Assembly: GCA_905478335.1 (NCBI GenBank)
Contig: CAJQIC010000020.1
Location: forward strand, 1 to 64,000
DNA: 64,000 nt
From: an uncultured Bacteroidia bacterium
GTDB taxonomy: Bacteria > Bacteroidota > Bacteroidia > NS11-12g > UBA9320
Reading direction: 5' to 3'
Below the pieces are notes generated by a model. It did no database searches. It was not told the DNA's origin and saw nothing but the letters and a program-made list of their open reading frames with translations. The position numbers were made by a program, and so were the translations under genes. Shown in pieces: positions 17,885 to 26,218 of the stretch (position 1 is the first letter of the stretch; every line of letters starts with the position of its first letter).

Positions 17885-18361
17885 TTATTCGATGACTTCA
17901 CCCTCTGATGCAGAGTAAAGAAGTTTAAGCGAATTGATCTTTCTTAGTTCTTGTTTGATGTCCTGAATTAATCCCATTTTCACCGAACGATCAGCTTTAA
18001 TTGCCGTTGTAAGGTAGTCACGGACACCTTCAGGATGCTCGTTCTTTTTAAGCGTGATATATGCCTGGACACCGTTAGCGCCTTCAACCATACCAAACTT
18101 ATCATCAAATTGAATTCTTGGTGCTGTACCACTCTTAGCCGTGTTTATTGGAGGGCCTACGAGTATATGGTTTACCCATGACTTCTTTTCGATTTTCTCT
18201 ACTTCAGAAACAACTGGTAACGATGTCTTCACCAAAACCGTAGGGTCACGCATCTTGGTAGCTACCATGAAGAAGAACAACAGCATAAATACGATATCTG
18301 GCAATGCAGAGGTATTTATTGCTGGTAATTCTTTGCCTTTATTTTTTTTAAATTTTGACAT
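17885..18361 (-). CDS. exbD: ExbD/TolR-family energy transducer, second copy
   Basis: 158 residues. One membrane helix near residues 12-35 carries the key aspartate in ALPDIVFMLLFFFMV; the periplasmic part follows. ExbD-like proteins couple proton flow through ExbB to TonB. It is the last gene of a four-gene operon (ExbB, a four-helix protein, two ExbD proteins). The C-terminus ends in an acidic tail. An intrinsic terminator follows directly. Confidence 0.9.
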   Translation of the reverse strand: MSKFKKNKGKELPAINTSALPDIVFMLLFFFMVATKMRDPTVLVKTSLPVVSEVEKIEKKSWVNHILVGPPINTAKSGTAPRIQFDDKFGMVEGANGVQAYITLKKNEHPEGVRDYLTTAIKADRSVKMGLIQDIKQELRKINSLKLLYSASEGEVIE

Positions 18362-18363
18362 AA

Positions 18364-18921
18364 CTAGTTGCTTGATGAGTATTCTACTGGTTCTGCTTCC
18401 GAAATCTTCATTGGATACTTCTTCTGCACCTCTAGCGCTTGGTCACTCTTTTTAGGTAAGTCTTTAAAAGACCTTCCGAACTTATTGAGTGCGTATTCAT
18501 CCCGTGCTTCAACATAGGCTCGAATCAACTCATTATATACTTCTACATAACGTTGCACTGATGTTCCTCTATCATTTTTAAGAGAAACAATCGCCGCTTG
18601 AGACGAATCAGCAAAGTTTGGCAAACGTCCTTCGTTTTGAATGTGACGCTTGGTCAACTCTGTAAGTTGATTAATACGAAGTGGCTTGCGCTCCACGAGT
18701 AATTGGTCTCCCGAATTAACAAGGACTTCAAGCACGTTTCTATCATTTTGCTCCACAACTGGTGGCGGAACGTTTGGATCAGGGAATGGCGGAAGTTGTA
18801 CCCGCAATCCTTTTTGTTGATCCATCGTTGTTGTAACCAAGAAGAAAACCAAAAGCAAGAAGGCGATGTCGGCCATTGAGCCGGCATTAATTTCAGGAAT
18901 CTTTCTACTTTTTCTTGCCAT
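18364..18921 (-). CDS. exbD: ExbD/TolR-family energy transducer, first copy
   Basis: 185 residues with an N-terminal membrane helix containing the proton-path aspartate (GSMADIAFLLLVFFLVTTTM), then a periplasmic domain of about 145 residues, longer than the second copy. Two ExbD paralogs in tandem are common in Bacteroidota and may form a heteromeric complex with the ExbB at 19377. The next gene starts three bases after its stop. Partner TonB is plausibly the one at 31511, though this is inference. Confidence 0.9.
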   Translation of the reverse strand: MARKSRKIPEINAGSMADIAFLLLVFFLVTTTMDQQKGLRVQLPPFPDPNVPPPVVEQNDRNVLEVLVNSGDQLLVERKPLRINQLTELTKRHIQNEGRLPNFADSSQAAIVSLKNDRGTSVQRYVEVYNELIRAYVEARDEYALNKFGRSFKDLPKKSDQALEVQKKYPMKISEAEPVEYSSSN

Positions 18922-18929
18922 TGTTATAC

Positions 18930-19367
18930 TTATTTATCAAACATTGTTTTAACCGAAGAAGCTACAGCTAATACGATTGTTAGTCCAATCATAATACCGG
19001 CAACCCAAACCCCCGCATGTGAAAATTGGAAATCTTTTAAGGTAACTCCGTCATCAATCATAGCTTGAGGAACAACGTCGCTAGCCATTGATTTGCCGAT
19101 TAAGAATAACACGGCTAAAACAACGATGCCAGCAATTGTCCATATCAATGCTTTTGGCTTTTGGATAATTCCTAAGAGTGACAACACAAGAGCGGCCAAT
19201 ACGGCAACACCTATGTAGATGTACGATTGCCATAAACCAAACGAAGCTGGTCCTTTTTGCAACACCTCATTATCACTAGGGATAGTATATGTTCTGTACA
19301 TAAATATAAGCAACAGCACCACAACGATACCGTAGTATATATATGTAATTAATCTTTTAGCGTTCAT
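18930..19367 (-). CDS. Four-helix membrane protein of the ExbB-ExbD operon
   Basis: 145 residues with four predicted membrane segments: about 8-25, 45-64, 73-92 and 118-138. No enzyme motif. It sits between exbB and exbD with gaps of 8 to 9 bases. Genes for similar proteins are found in this position in Bacteroidota, so it may be an accessory part of the proton channel complex. No characterised homolog known to me. Confidence 0.75.
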   Translation of the reverse strand: MNAKRLITYIYYGIVVVLLLIFMYRTYTIPSDNEVLQKGPASFGLWQSYIYIGVAVLAALVLSLLGIIQKPKALIWTIAGIVVLAVLFLIGKSMASDVVPQAMIDDGVTLKDFQFSHAGVWVAGIMIGLTIVLAVASSVKTMFDK

Positions 19368-19376
19368 AGGCTTTAA

Positions 19377-20258
19377 TTAGCTTGTTTTTACAATGTTGTT
19401 TTTGATCAACATATCAACCAAACGAATAGATGCATCCTCCATGTTGTTAACGATGGAATCAATTTTTGATACCAATAAGTTGTAAAAGATTTGCAGGATA
19501 ATCGCAACTATAAGACCTGCAACCGTTGTTAAAAGGGCTACTTTAATACCTTTTGCAACAATAGCTGGAGAAATATCACCTGCGTTTTGAATATCGTCAA
19601 AGGCTTTAATCATACCAATTACTGTACCCATGAAACCCAACATAGGGGCAAGTGCAATAAACAATGAGATCCAAACAAGACCTTTTTCAAGTTGACCCAT
19701 CTGAACTTCTCCATAAGATACAACTGATTTCTCAACGTGATCTAAGCCTTCATCGGCTCTGTCCAAACCTTGGTAAAAAATACTAGCAACTGGTCCAGGA
19801 GTGCTTCTTGCTACGTCTTTGGCAGACTCGATGCCGCCAGAAACCAAAGCGTCTTCCACTTTTTTGATGAACTTTTCAGAATTAGAGCTAACAGAGAATA
19901 ATGATAATAATCTTTCAATTACGATCGCTAAACCTAGAATTAGACATAATAAAGGGAGGGCCATAAATCCAGCACCACCTTCGATAAATTTATCACGGAT
20001 TACCGCGATTCCTTCACCTTTTTCAGATTTTTCGTCATCTGCTACAACTTCTTCACTAGCTTCAGCTACAGCCTCACCTTCTTCAGGAGCTGTTTCTTCT
20101 GTAACTATTTCTTCAGATGCTGCTTCTGTTGCCTCTGGTGCATCAGCGCTCTCAACTTCAGTTGTTTCAGGCTCTGTCGCTGTTTCCTGAGCATAAGCGG
20201 ATAGGTTCATTCCTACGAATAGCGCAAATGCTAAAATCAATACAATCGTTTTTTTCAT
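19377..20258 (-). CDS. exbB: MotA/TolQ/ExbB proton channel protein with signal peptide
   Basis: 293 residues from ATG 20258 (MKKTIVLILAFALF). A longer frame to 20297 is rejected because a TAnnTTTG box overlaps it at 20295. After the signal peptide (to AYAQ) come about 55 residues rich in Glu and Ala, then three membrane helices: about 86-105, 185-205 and 225-245, with the family segment LFIALAPMLGFMGTVIGMIK. It forms the proton channel with the ExbD proteins downstream. The extra acidic N-terminal region is not part of E. coli ExbB. Confidence 0.91.
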   Translation of the reverse strand: MKKTIVLILAFALFVGMNLSAYAQETATEPETTEVESADAPEATEAASEEIVTEETAPEEGEAVAEASEEVVADDEKSEKGEGIAVIRDKFIEGGAGFMALPLLCLILGLAIVIERLLSLFSVSSNSEKFIKKVEDALVSGGIESAKDVARSTPGPVASIFYQGLDRADEGLDHVEKSVVSYGEVQMGQLEKGLVWISLFIALAPMLGFMGTVIGMIKAFDDIQNAGDISPAIVAKGIKVALLTTVAGLIVAIILQIFYNLLVSKIDSIVNNMEDASIRLVDMLIKNNIVKTS

Positions 20259-20294
20259 TATTTCAGATCTTTTATAAGATATTGTGACTACTGG

Positions 20295-20302
20295 CAAAAA
20301 TA
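20295..20302 (-). promoter_or_regulatory. Promoter -7 box of the exbB operon
   Basis: Minus-strand TATTTTTG is a full match to TAnnTTTG. It places transcription start near 20290, about 32 bases before the ATG at 20258. Confidence 0.6.
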
Positions 20303-20406
20303 GAAAAACTTTGATATTAACCTTATCAATTAAAAATCAATTTATTTTTATCCTTTTTGCCACTAATACAATGGTAATGCTACGTTTTTATTGTCGATTT
20401 ATGCTT

Positions 20407-20414
20407 TATGTTTG
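20407..20414 (+). promoter_or_regulatory. Promoter -7 box of radA
   Basis: TATGTTTG fits TAnnTTTG fully, predicting a leader of about 27 bases before the radA ATG at 20446. A clear -33 element is not seen. Confidence 0.45.
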
Positions 20415-20445
20415 AGGAATAAACGGATTGAGTTGACAAACGGAA

Positions 20446-21816
20446 ATGGCTAAATCAAAAACGGTATTTTTTTGCCAAAACTGCGGGGCTTCATCGCCAA
20501 AGTGGATTGGGAACTGTCCTTCATGTAAACAATGGAATACCTATGTGGAGGAAGTTGTAGAAAAATCAAGTACCCAGAGCGTACCTGCTTGGGTAGACAA
20601 TCAAGAGGAAAAGGCTAAAAAGAGTAGCCCTAAACTTATTACGAGTTTACAATCTGGACCTGAACAGCGCATTGAAACCACAGATGCGGAATTGAATCGG
20701 GTTTTGGGAGGCGGAGTTGTTTTTGGGAGTCTTGTGTTGTTGGGAGGAGAGCCAGGTATCGGAAAGTCGACTTTAATGCTACAGGTGGCCTTGCAAAGCG
20801 ATCAGAAGGTGCTTTATGTCAGTGGAGAGGAAAGTGAAACACAACTCAAAATGAGGGCCGATCGCATTGGAATACGAAACGAGGCCTGTTATATTTTATC
20901 TGCTACTGAGATTCAAGAAATATTTAAGCAAGTCAAAAAACTCAAACCAGGAATTCTTATTGTTGATTCTGTTCAAACCCTATTTAGTCGGTCTATAGAG
21001 TCAACACCAGGAAGCATTTCTCAAATTCGGGAATGTACGGGCCAACTTTTAAGGTTTGCCAAAGAAACAAATACACCTGTGTTTTTGATAGGTCATATTA
21101 CCAAAGACGGTCAGATTGCTGGACCAAAGGTCTTAGAGCATATGGTGGATACCGTTTTACAGTTTGAAGGAGATCGCCATCACGTCTATAGAATACTTAG
21201 AGCTGTAAAGAATCGTTTTGGTTCAGCGTCAGAAATGGGCATATACGAAATGGCCGGAGAAGGATTACGTGAAGTCTCCAACCCGTCTGAAGTACTGATT
21301 TCAAATCGGGATCAATTGTTATCGGGTATATCAATAACTGCTGCGGTAGAAGGTGTTCGACCTTTAATGATCGAAACACAAGCCTTGGTAAGTACTGCGG
21401 TGTATGGAACACCGCAAAGAAACTCGAACGGATACGATTTAAGGCGGTTAAATATGCTGCTTGCCGTGTTGGAAAAACGATGCGGGTTTAAACTTGGCTC
21501 ACAAGATGTTTTCGTAAATATCGCTGGCGGGCTCAAACTAGACGACCCTGGCACAGACCTAGGAATTGCATCAGCGATACTGTCTTCGTACGAGAACATA
21601 CCATTGCCCACCTTAACAGCATTTGTTGGAGAGATTGGACTGTCTGGAGAAGTGCGCGCTTCGCGCAGGATGGATCAACGCATAGCGGAAGCCGAAAAAT
21701 TGGGCTTTGAAGAAATCATTGTCAGTGCCAATTCTGTGAAAGGCAATTCGGCAAAATCGATTAAAGTCATTGGCGTAAAGAACATAATGGAAGTCGCTGA
21801 GTATTTGTTTGGCTAA
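20446..21816 (+). CDS. radA: DNA repair protein RadA
   Basis: 456 residues, normal length. The zinc finger (FCQNCGASSPKWIGNCPSCK) is at residues 9-28. The RecA-like ATPase has Walker A GGEPGIGKSTL near residue 102, the RadA signature VKNRFGS near 251, and the C-terminal Lon-like domain from about 280 (GGLKLDDPGTDLGIA). RadA drives branch migration and helps process recombination intermediates. A TATGTTTG box lies upstream. It ends convergently with the dihydrofolate-reductase-like gene. Confidence 0.96.
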   Translation: MAKSKTVFFCQNCGASSPKWIGNCPSCKQWNTYVEEVVEKSSTQSVPAWVDNQEEKAKKSSPKLITSLQSGPEQRIETTDAELNRVLGGGVVFGSLVLLGGEPGIGKSTLMLQVALQSDQKVLYVSGEESETQLKMRADRIGIRNEACYILSATEIQEIFKQVKKLKPGILIVDSVQTLFSRSIESTPGSISQIRECTGQLLRFAKETNTPVFLIGHITKDGQIAGPKVLEHMVDTVLQFEGDRHHVYRILRAVKNRFGSASEMGIYEMAGEGLREVSNPSEVLISNRDQLLSGISITAAVEGVRPLMIETQALVSTAVYGTPQRNSNGYDLRRLNMLLAVLEKRCGFKLGSQDVFVNIAGGLKLDDPGTDLGIASAILSSYENIPLPTLTAFVGEIGLSGEVRASRRMDQRIAEAEKLGFEEIIVSANSVKGNSAKSIKVIGVKNIMEVAEYLFG

Positions 21817-21826
21817 GTCAGTAACA

Positions 21827-22354
21827 TTATTTCGTGTAGGTTAAATTGACCACACCACTTTCGAACGATTCTGTGCTTGAAAGTTTGAACATTGTTTCCT
21901 TACCTTCTTTAAAAAGCGGTCTCCCATTTCCTAAAACAACTGGGATAATACTTATGAGCATAGAGTCGATTAGACCTTTGTTTAAGAAGTTTGCAATTAG
22001 AACTCCACCTCCTACAATCCAAATGTCTTTCTTGGCGTGTTGTTTCATTTTTTGTACGTCGATGTCGCTAATGCTTGAAACAACTTCGGTACTGGGTGTT
22101 GAAATCTGTAGCCCTTTATTGCTTGAAATCACGTAACACGTATAGTCTGCATATGGCCAGTCAACGTCAAAACCGACGACGTCTTCGTATGTTTTTCGTC
22201 CCATGATTATCGTGTCTACTTCCGACATAAATGCCGAATAACCATAATCTACATCTTTTGGGTGATCAATGTTGTCTAACCAGTCAATACTGCCGTCTTC
22301 TCTTGCTATATAACCATCTATGCTGGTTGCAATAAATAATCTGAACTTACTCAT
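21827..22354 (-). CDS. RibD C-terminal / dihydrofolate reductase-like protein
   Basis: 175 residues from ATG 22354. The frame is open to a GTG at 22438, but the extra 28 residues do not look like the family. Motifs: FRLFIATSIDGYIA at the start, IIMGRKTYEDVVG, and WIVGGGVLIANFL. These match the RibD C-terminal/DHFR superfamily, which reduces pteridine-like substrates with NADPH. Substrate unknown. It follows the lipoprotein gene in the same direction and may be the last gene of the operon that starts at 25413. Confidence 0.82.
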   Translation of the reverse strand: MSKFRLFIATSIDGYIAREDGSIDWLDNIDHPKDVDYGYSAFMSEVDTIIMGRKTYEDVVGFDVDWPYADYTCYVISSNKGLQISTPSTEVVSSISDIDVQKMKQHAKKDIWIVGGGVLIANFLNKGLIDSMLISIIPVVLGNGRPLFKEGKETMFKLSSTESFESGVVNLTYTK

Positions 22355-22438
22355 CCTATGTGCTTCTTTCGTTTTTTGTAAAAAATACTCATAACTGTTA
22401 TTGGTTTGATTTGAGCTAGCGCAATTTTCATTTTCCAC

Positions 22439-22867
22439 TTATTCAAACGAGCCGCATCCTTTTAGCGTGAAGTTTTTATCTGTCAACGTAACGCTGGTCT
22501 CAAATGGTTGATCACCGTCATCAATGCATTGCTCATATGAAATGTTTAGGATCAGGGGTTTAGTGTCGTCGTGTAAAATATAACGGGTAGCCTTATTCGG
22601 ATTGGCACCAGGCAGCAACTCGGCAATGCCGAATAGCGTCCTTTCTCCGTAATCAAGGGTCAGACTGTATTCCAATCCACCTGATTTGTCTTCCATAAGA
22701 ATTACATGCCACCCAGGTTCGTTTCCGCCACCTTGGTATTGAGTGTCTTTAACAACAGTTGTCGCTTTATACTGGCTTTCTTGTGTTTGTGTTGTCGTCT
22801 GATTACTGCAAGACGAAATCAAGCCATACAGGATTAAAGTAATAAAGGTGAAGGGATAGTTTTTCAT
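22439..22867 (-). CDS. COG3650-like lipoprotein
   Basis: 142 residues. Lipoprotein signal with lipobox LISSC and Cys near residue 20. A conserved GNEPGWHV segment near residue 49 and the closing LKGCGSFE resemble the COG3650 group, small envelope proteins of unknown role. The gene starts three bases after the AlgJ-like stop, so it belongs to the same operon. Function not known. Confidence 0.7.
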   Translation of the reverse strand: MKNYPFTFITLILYGLISSCSNQTTTQTQESQYKATTVVKDTQYQGGGNEPGWHVILMEDKSGGLEYSLTLDYGERTLFGIAELLPGANPNKATRYILHDDTKPLILNISYEQCIDDGDQPFETSVTLTDKNFTLKGCGSFE

Positions 22868-22870
22868 GAA

Positions 22871-24004
22871 CTACGATTTAAAGTAAATGGTATAGGCAGC
22901 CTCAATAAATCCAAACCCAAAACGGTCTAAAGTGGCGTCGGTTTGAAGTATAATAATTTCGTTTTTGGATTCCATGGCCGCTTGAAGATTAAGATCTTCG
23001 ATCATTAATCCGGAGGTAAAGTTTTGCGGATAAACCTGCTTGAAATAGTACCAGAATTCTCCAGAGTCGCAGGCGATTGTACTCAACCCTATATCAAACA
23101 ATCCCCAATAATAACTGTCAGCAATCACTGCACTTTTTATCTGGTCGGTACTATTAATAATTTCGTGAGAAGGGTATGCCATACCTAAATGAGGCAGTCT
23201 GGTGTAAATATTAAGCCCATCTTCGACGTCTGCATCCGAGCCGGAAGTTATTTGAGTAGTAGAGTCAGGCATGGTGTAGGAAATGGTTGCTAGATTTTGG
23301 TTGTAGTGGCTATCCCAGTATCTCAAAATAGAATCAGTTGCGACTAACATCCCGTATTTACTCCAATGAATCCCAGTACGTGGAAACAACGGTGCTAAGG
23401 CATTTTCTTTTTCTTGCCTAAACCACGCGCTAAAATCTAGATAAGGAAGCTGTTTGGTATCGAAGCCAAGCTTAAATGCGTCATAATTGGTTCGGGCTTG
23501 TCTGTATTTTTGGTAATAATCAGGTATATATTCTGGAAAGTAACTTCCTTTTCCTGGGGCAAAAATCATAGTAAGATTTGTGCCTAAGGCGGCTAGTGTA
23601 TCTCGCACTTGTTTGAACATGGCGACCTTTTGATTCACGACAGAATCACCAAGAAAATCCATCCCAAGATGCGCTTCAATATATGGTGTTTCGTACAGGT
23701 AATTGTCTTTGCCAATAATGACATATTGAGCGTTTGCCTGACCAAACAAACTGTAGTCAATTTGATTTATCGTGCGTACCAATGGGCTTTGAAAGCCAAA
23801 AGAGTCGGTACAATATTTATCCGCGTTTTTTTGGTAGCTACCATCTAACCAAGATTGCAAGGTAATGGCCGGTTTTTTGTGCGGATTGTGTGCTCCTTTC
23901 AAAGAGTCGAAATGCCATAAATGAAAGTTCCGTTGCACCAAGGGCATGATAAACATAAGTCCAATTATGCCAATCAATAAACGATATGTGCGTGTCGAAC
24001 TCAA
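22871..24004 (-). CDS. AlgJ/AlgX-like SGNH-type O-acetyltransferase partner
   Basis: 377 residues. A membrane helix or signal anchor at 7-25 is followed by an SGNH-hydrolase-like region. Family points seen are the TGIHWSKYGMLVA segment (catalytic His region) near residue 215, and IADSYYWGLFD near 297, in the place of the GDS serine motif. Such proteins pass acetyl groups to an exopolysaccharide, working with the MBOAT protein encoded just upstream (overlap ATGA). Target glycan unknown. ATG start at 24004. Confidence 0.85.
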   Translation of the reverse strand: MSSTRTYRLLIGIIGLMFIMPLVQRNFHLWHFDSLKGAHNPHKKPAITLQSWLDGSYQKNADKYCTDSFGFQSPLVRTINQIDYSLFGQANAQYVIIGKDNYLYETPYIEAHLGMDFLGDSVVNQKVAMFKQVRDTLAALGTNLTMIFAPGKGSYFPEYIPDYYQKYRQARTNYDAFKLGFDTKQLPYLDFSAWFRQEKENALAPLFPRTGIHWSKYGMLVATDSILRYWDSHYNQNLATISYTMPDSTTQITSGSDADVEDGLNIYTRLPHLGMAYPSHEIINSTDQIKSAVIADSYYWGLFDIGLSTIACDSGEFWYYFKQVYPQNFTSGLMIEDLNLQAAMESKNEIIILQTDATLDRFGFGFIEAAYTIYFKS

Positions 24005-25413
24005 AATCGGAAGTAAATGAAAGGATTGTAAGAACCGGTTGACAAACTTGCCACACTCAAGCTAAATAAAACCACTGCCACGCCGAAATATGTAATCAAT
24101 GATCGTTTTGTGAACTCCTGCTTGTAAAAATGGTCTTGCCATTGTTTACCAAGTTTGGTCGCGCTGAGAAATCCAAAAAACAAGGCTACACCCAGAACAA
24201 ATAAGAGTTTGTTGTTGTAGCAGTAAATGGGTGTGATACCGTCAAAACTAAACAGCGCAGCGTAAAATGACAACGCTTCGGATGTTTGTTCAATTCTAAA
24301 AACCACCCATCCCAGCACAACAATTATAAACGTGATACACGTTCTTACAAGCGGGATTTTTTTAGATTTCGCCAACCCTGTGATACGTTCAATGATTAAA
24401 AATGCGCCATGATAGGCACCCCATAGAACGAAATTCCAACTGGCACCATGCCACAATCCCGATAACAGAAATACAATAAGCAAGTTTCGATAGGTTTTGC
24501 TTGTACCGACAAAGCTGCCCCCAAGTGGTTTGTACAGATAATCTCTCATAAACCGACCTAACGTAATGTGCCATTTACGCCAAAATTGAGTGATAGAAAT
24601 GCTGGTGTATGGGCTATTAAAATTCTCAGGAAATTTGAACCCAAGCATTTTACCCATCCCTATAGCCATATCCGAGTATCCTGCAAAATCAAAGTAGATT
24701 TGAAAAGTGTATAGAATGATGCCAAACCAGGCAATTGATGCAGTCCATTCGTTTGGTGGAAGGGCAAATATTTTGTCTGCTGTTATGGCTAAGGTATTGG
24801 CAACCAAAACTTTTTTTGACAGGCCAATACAAAAACGAATAAACCCCTCAACAACATTTTTGCTTGAATGAATTCGGGTTCTTATTTGATTGGCAATCTC
24901 GCCGAACCGAACGATCGGGCCCGCTATCAGCTGAGGAAACATCATTATGTACAACATGTAATCCGTCGCCGATTTTAGCGGTTTATTGTCGCCACGATAG
25001 ATGTCGATGGAATAGGTGAGGGTTTGAAAGGTATAAAATGATATTCCTATTGGCAATAGAATTTCAGGCAAAGGAATAGATCCAACCGAAAGGCTGGTCA
25101 GAACAACATTCGCATTGTCAACGAAAAAATTGGCGTATTTGAAGAACATCAAAAGGCCAACGTTTAGACATATCGACGTTGCAAGCCATTTCTTTTTATT
25201 CTTCTTTTCTGCTCGATGCAGTCTATTGACAACATGGTAGTCAATAATTGTTGAGAGAAGTAAGACGAAAACAAATTTAGGAGCTCCCCATGCGTAAAAA
25301 AAAATGCTACCTGCCAGTAGGCCATAGTTTTTAAACTTGTTTGGTAAAAGGAAGTAAACCAAAAAGAATAGCGGAAAGAAGTAGAAAAGAAAAGTTAATC
25401 CGCTGAATACCAT
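24001..25413 (-). CDS. MBOAT-family membrane O-acyltransferase (AlgI-like)
   Basis: 470 residues with about ten membrane segments. The family motif around the catalytic His is intact: LSGLWHGASWNFVLWGAYHG near residue 320. The TYSIDIYRG and QFWRKWHITLGRF segments are typical of AlgI/DltB-type proteins. It should move acetyl groups across the inner membrane to the AlgJ-like partner, whose start overlaps its stop. A near-consensus box (TACATTCG) lies about 35 bases upstream. Target polysaccharide unknown; no glycosyltransferase genes are nearby. Confidence 0.9.
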   Translation of the reverse strand: MVFSGLTFLFYFFPLFFLVYFLLPNKFKNYGLLAGSIFFYAWGAPKFVFVLLLSTIIDYHVVNRLHRAEKKNKKKWLATSICLNVGLLMFFKYANFFVDNANVVLTSLSVGSIPLPEILLPIGISFYTFQTLTYSIDIYRGDNKPLKSATDYMLYIMMFPQLIAGPIVRFGEIANQIRTRIHSSKNVVEGFIRFCIGLSKKVLVANTLAITADKIFALPPNEWTASIAWFGIILYTFQIYFDFAGYSDMAIGMGKMLGFKFPENFNSPYTSISITQFWRKWHITLGRFMRDYLYKPLGGSFVGTSKTYRNLLIVFLLSGLWHGASWNFVLWGAYHGAFLIIERITGLAKSKKIPLVRTCITFIIVVLGWVVFRIEQTSEALSFYAALFSFDGITPIYCYNNKLLFVLGVALFFGFLSATKLGKQWQDHFYKQEFTKRSLITYFGVAVVLFSLSVASLSTGSYNPFIYFRF

Positions 25414-25495
25414 TTACCTGACTTAACTAAGGTTGCACGAATGTAATATCTACAACAACATATTAAAAACCCAATGAGCGGTTAGAAAACACTTG

Positions 25496-26218
25496 CTATT
25501 TGGTGTTGGAGTTTCTCGAAACTATCTTCGAATCGCCAGATATCGCAACACCGTTCAAAAACTCCAGGTGGTTTAGTTTACCTTGAATAGGTTTTAACTG
25601 AGCCGTATTAACCAGGGTTTTATTGTCAATTCGTTGAAACTTGGTACTTAGAATAACATCTTCAAACTCCGCAATATTTCTTTTACTTTCTACTTTTTCA
25701 TTGTCTATAAAATAGATAGTAGAACCTGCTTCTGAAGCGATGATGTACGTGATATTTTTAATGGACGTAAATACCAATCCAGCTTTTGTGATCACAGGTA
25801 TTTTCGTAAACTTACTTTTCAAAATTCCATTGACCATTTGATATGCCGTAGTCATGTTGGTTTTGCTTTTAGCAACTTTTTTTACAGCCTGTTGTAGCTC
25901 TTCAATGTCGATGGGTTTGAAAAGACAGGTAATGCCAGAGTATGTAATGGCTTTAACCGAATATTCGTCATACGCCGTCACAAAAATGATTTCGAAATTG
26001 ATTTCATCTAAGGCTTGAAGTATCTGAAACGAATCACCTTCCTTCAGCGTAATATCCAGAAAGACCAAGTTGGGTTGTAAAGTTTCTATAGCCTCAACTG
26101 CCCCCTTGATGTCTTCAGCCATACCCACGATTTCGACTTCTGGGCAGAAAGTTTCAACCAGCGTCTTAATTACTTCACGGCTTTTTAGCTCGTCATCTAC
26201 AACAACTGATCTAAGCAT
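25496..26218 (-). CDS. LytTR-type response regulator with divergent DNA-binding domain
   Basis: 240 residues. The receiver domain (1-120) keeps the acidic pair VVVDDELKSRE, phospho-acceptor Asp55 in LVFLDITLKEGD, Thr in IIFVTAYDEY, and Lys in LFKPIDI. The C-terminal part aligns with LytTR domains, but where the regulator at 29293 has FFRVHKSSLIHL this one has FQRIDNKTLVNT, and the basic end of the domain is changed. DNA binding may be altered. The gene overlaps the end of the kinase gene by eight bases, so it is translated with it. Confidence 0.85.
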   Translation of the reverse strand: MLRSVVVDDELKSREVIKTLVETFCPEVEIVGMAEDIKGAVEAIETLQPNLVFLDITLKEGDSFQILQALDEINFEIIFVTAYDEYSVKAITYSGITCLFKPIDIEELQQAVKKVAKSKTNMTTAYQMVNGILKSKFTKIPVITKAGLVFTSIKNITYIIASEAGSTIYFIDNEKVESKRNIAEFEDVILSTKFQRIDNKTLVNTAQLKPIQGKLNHLEFLNGVAISGDSKIVSRNSNTK

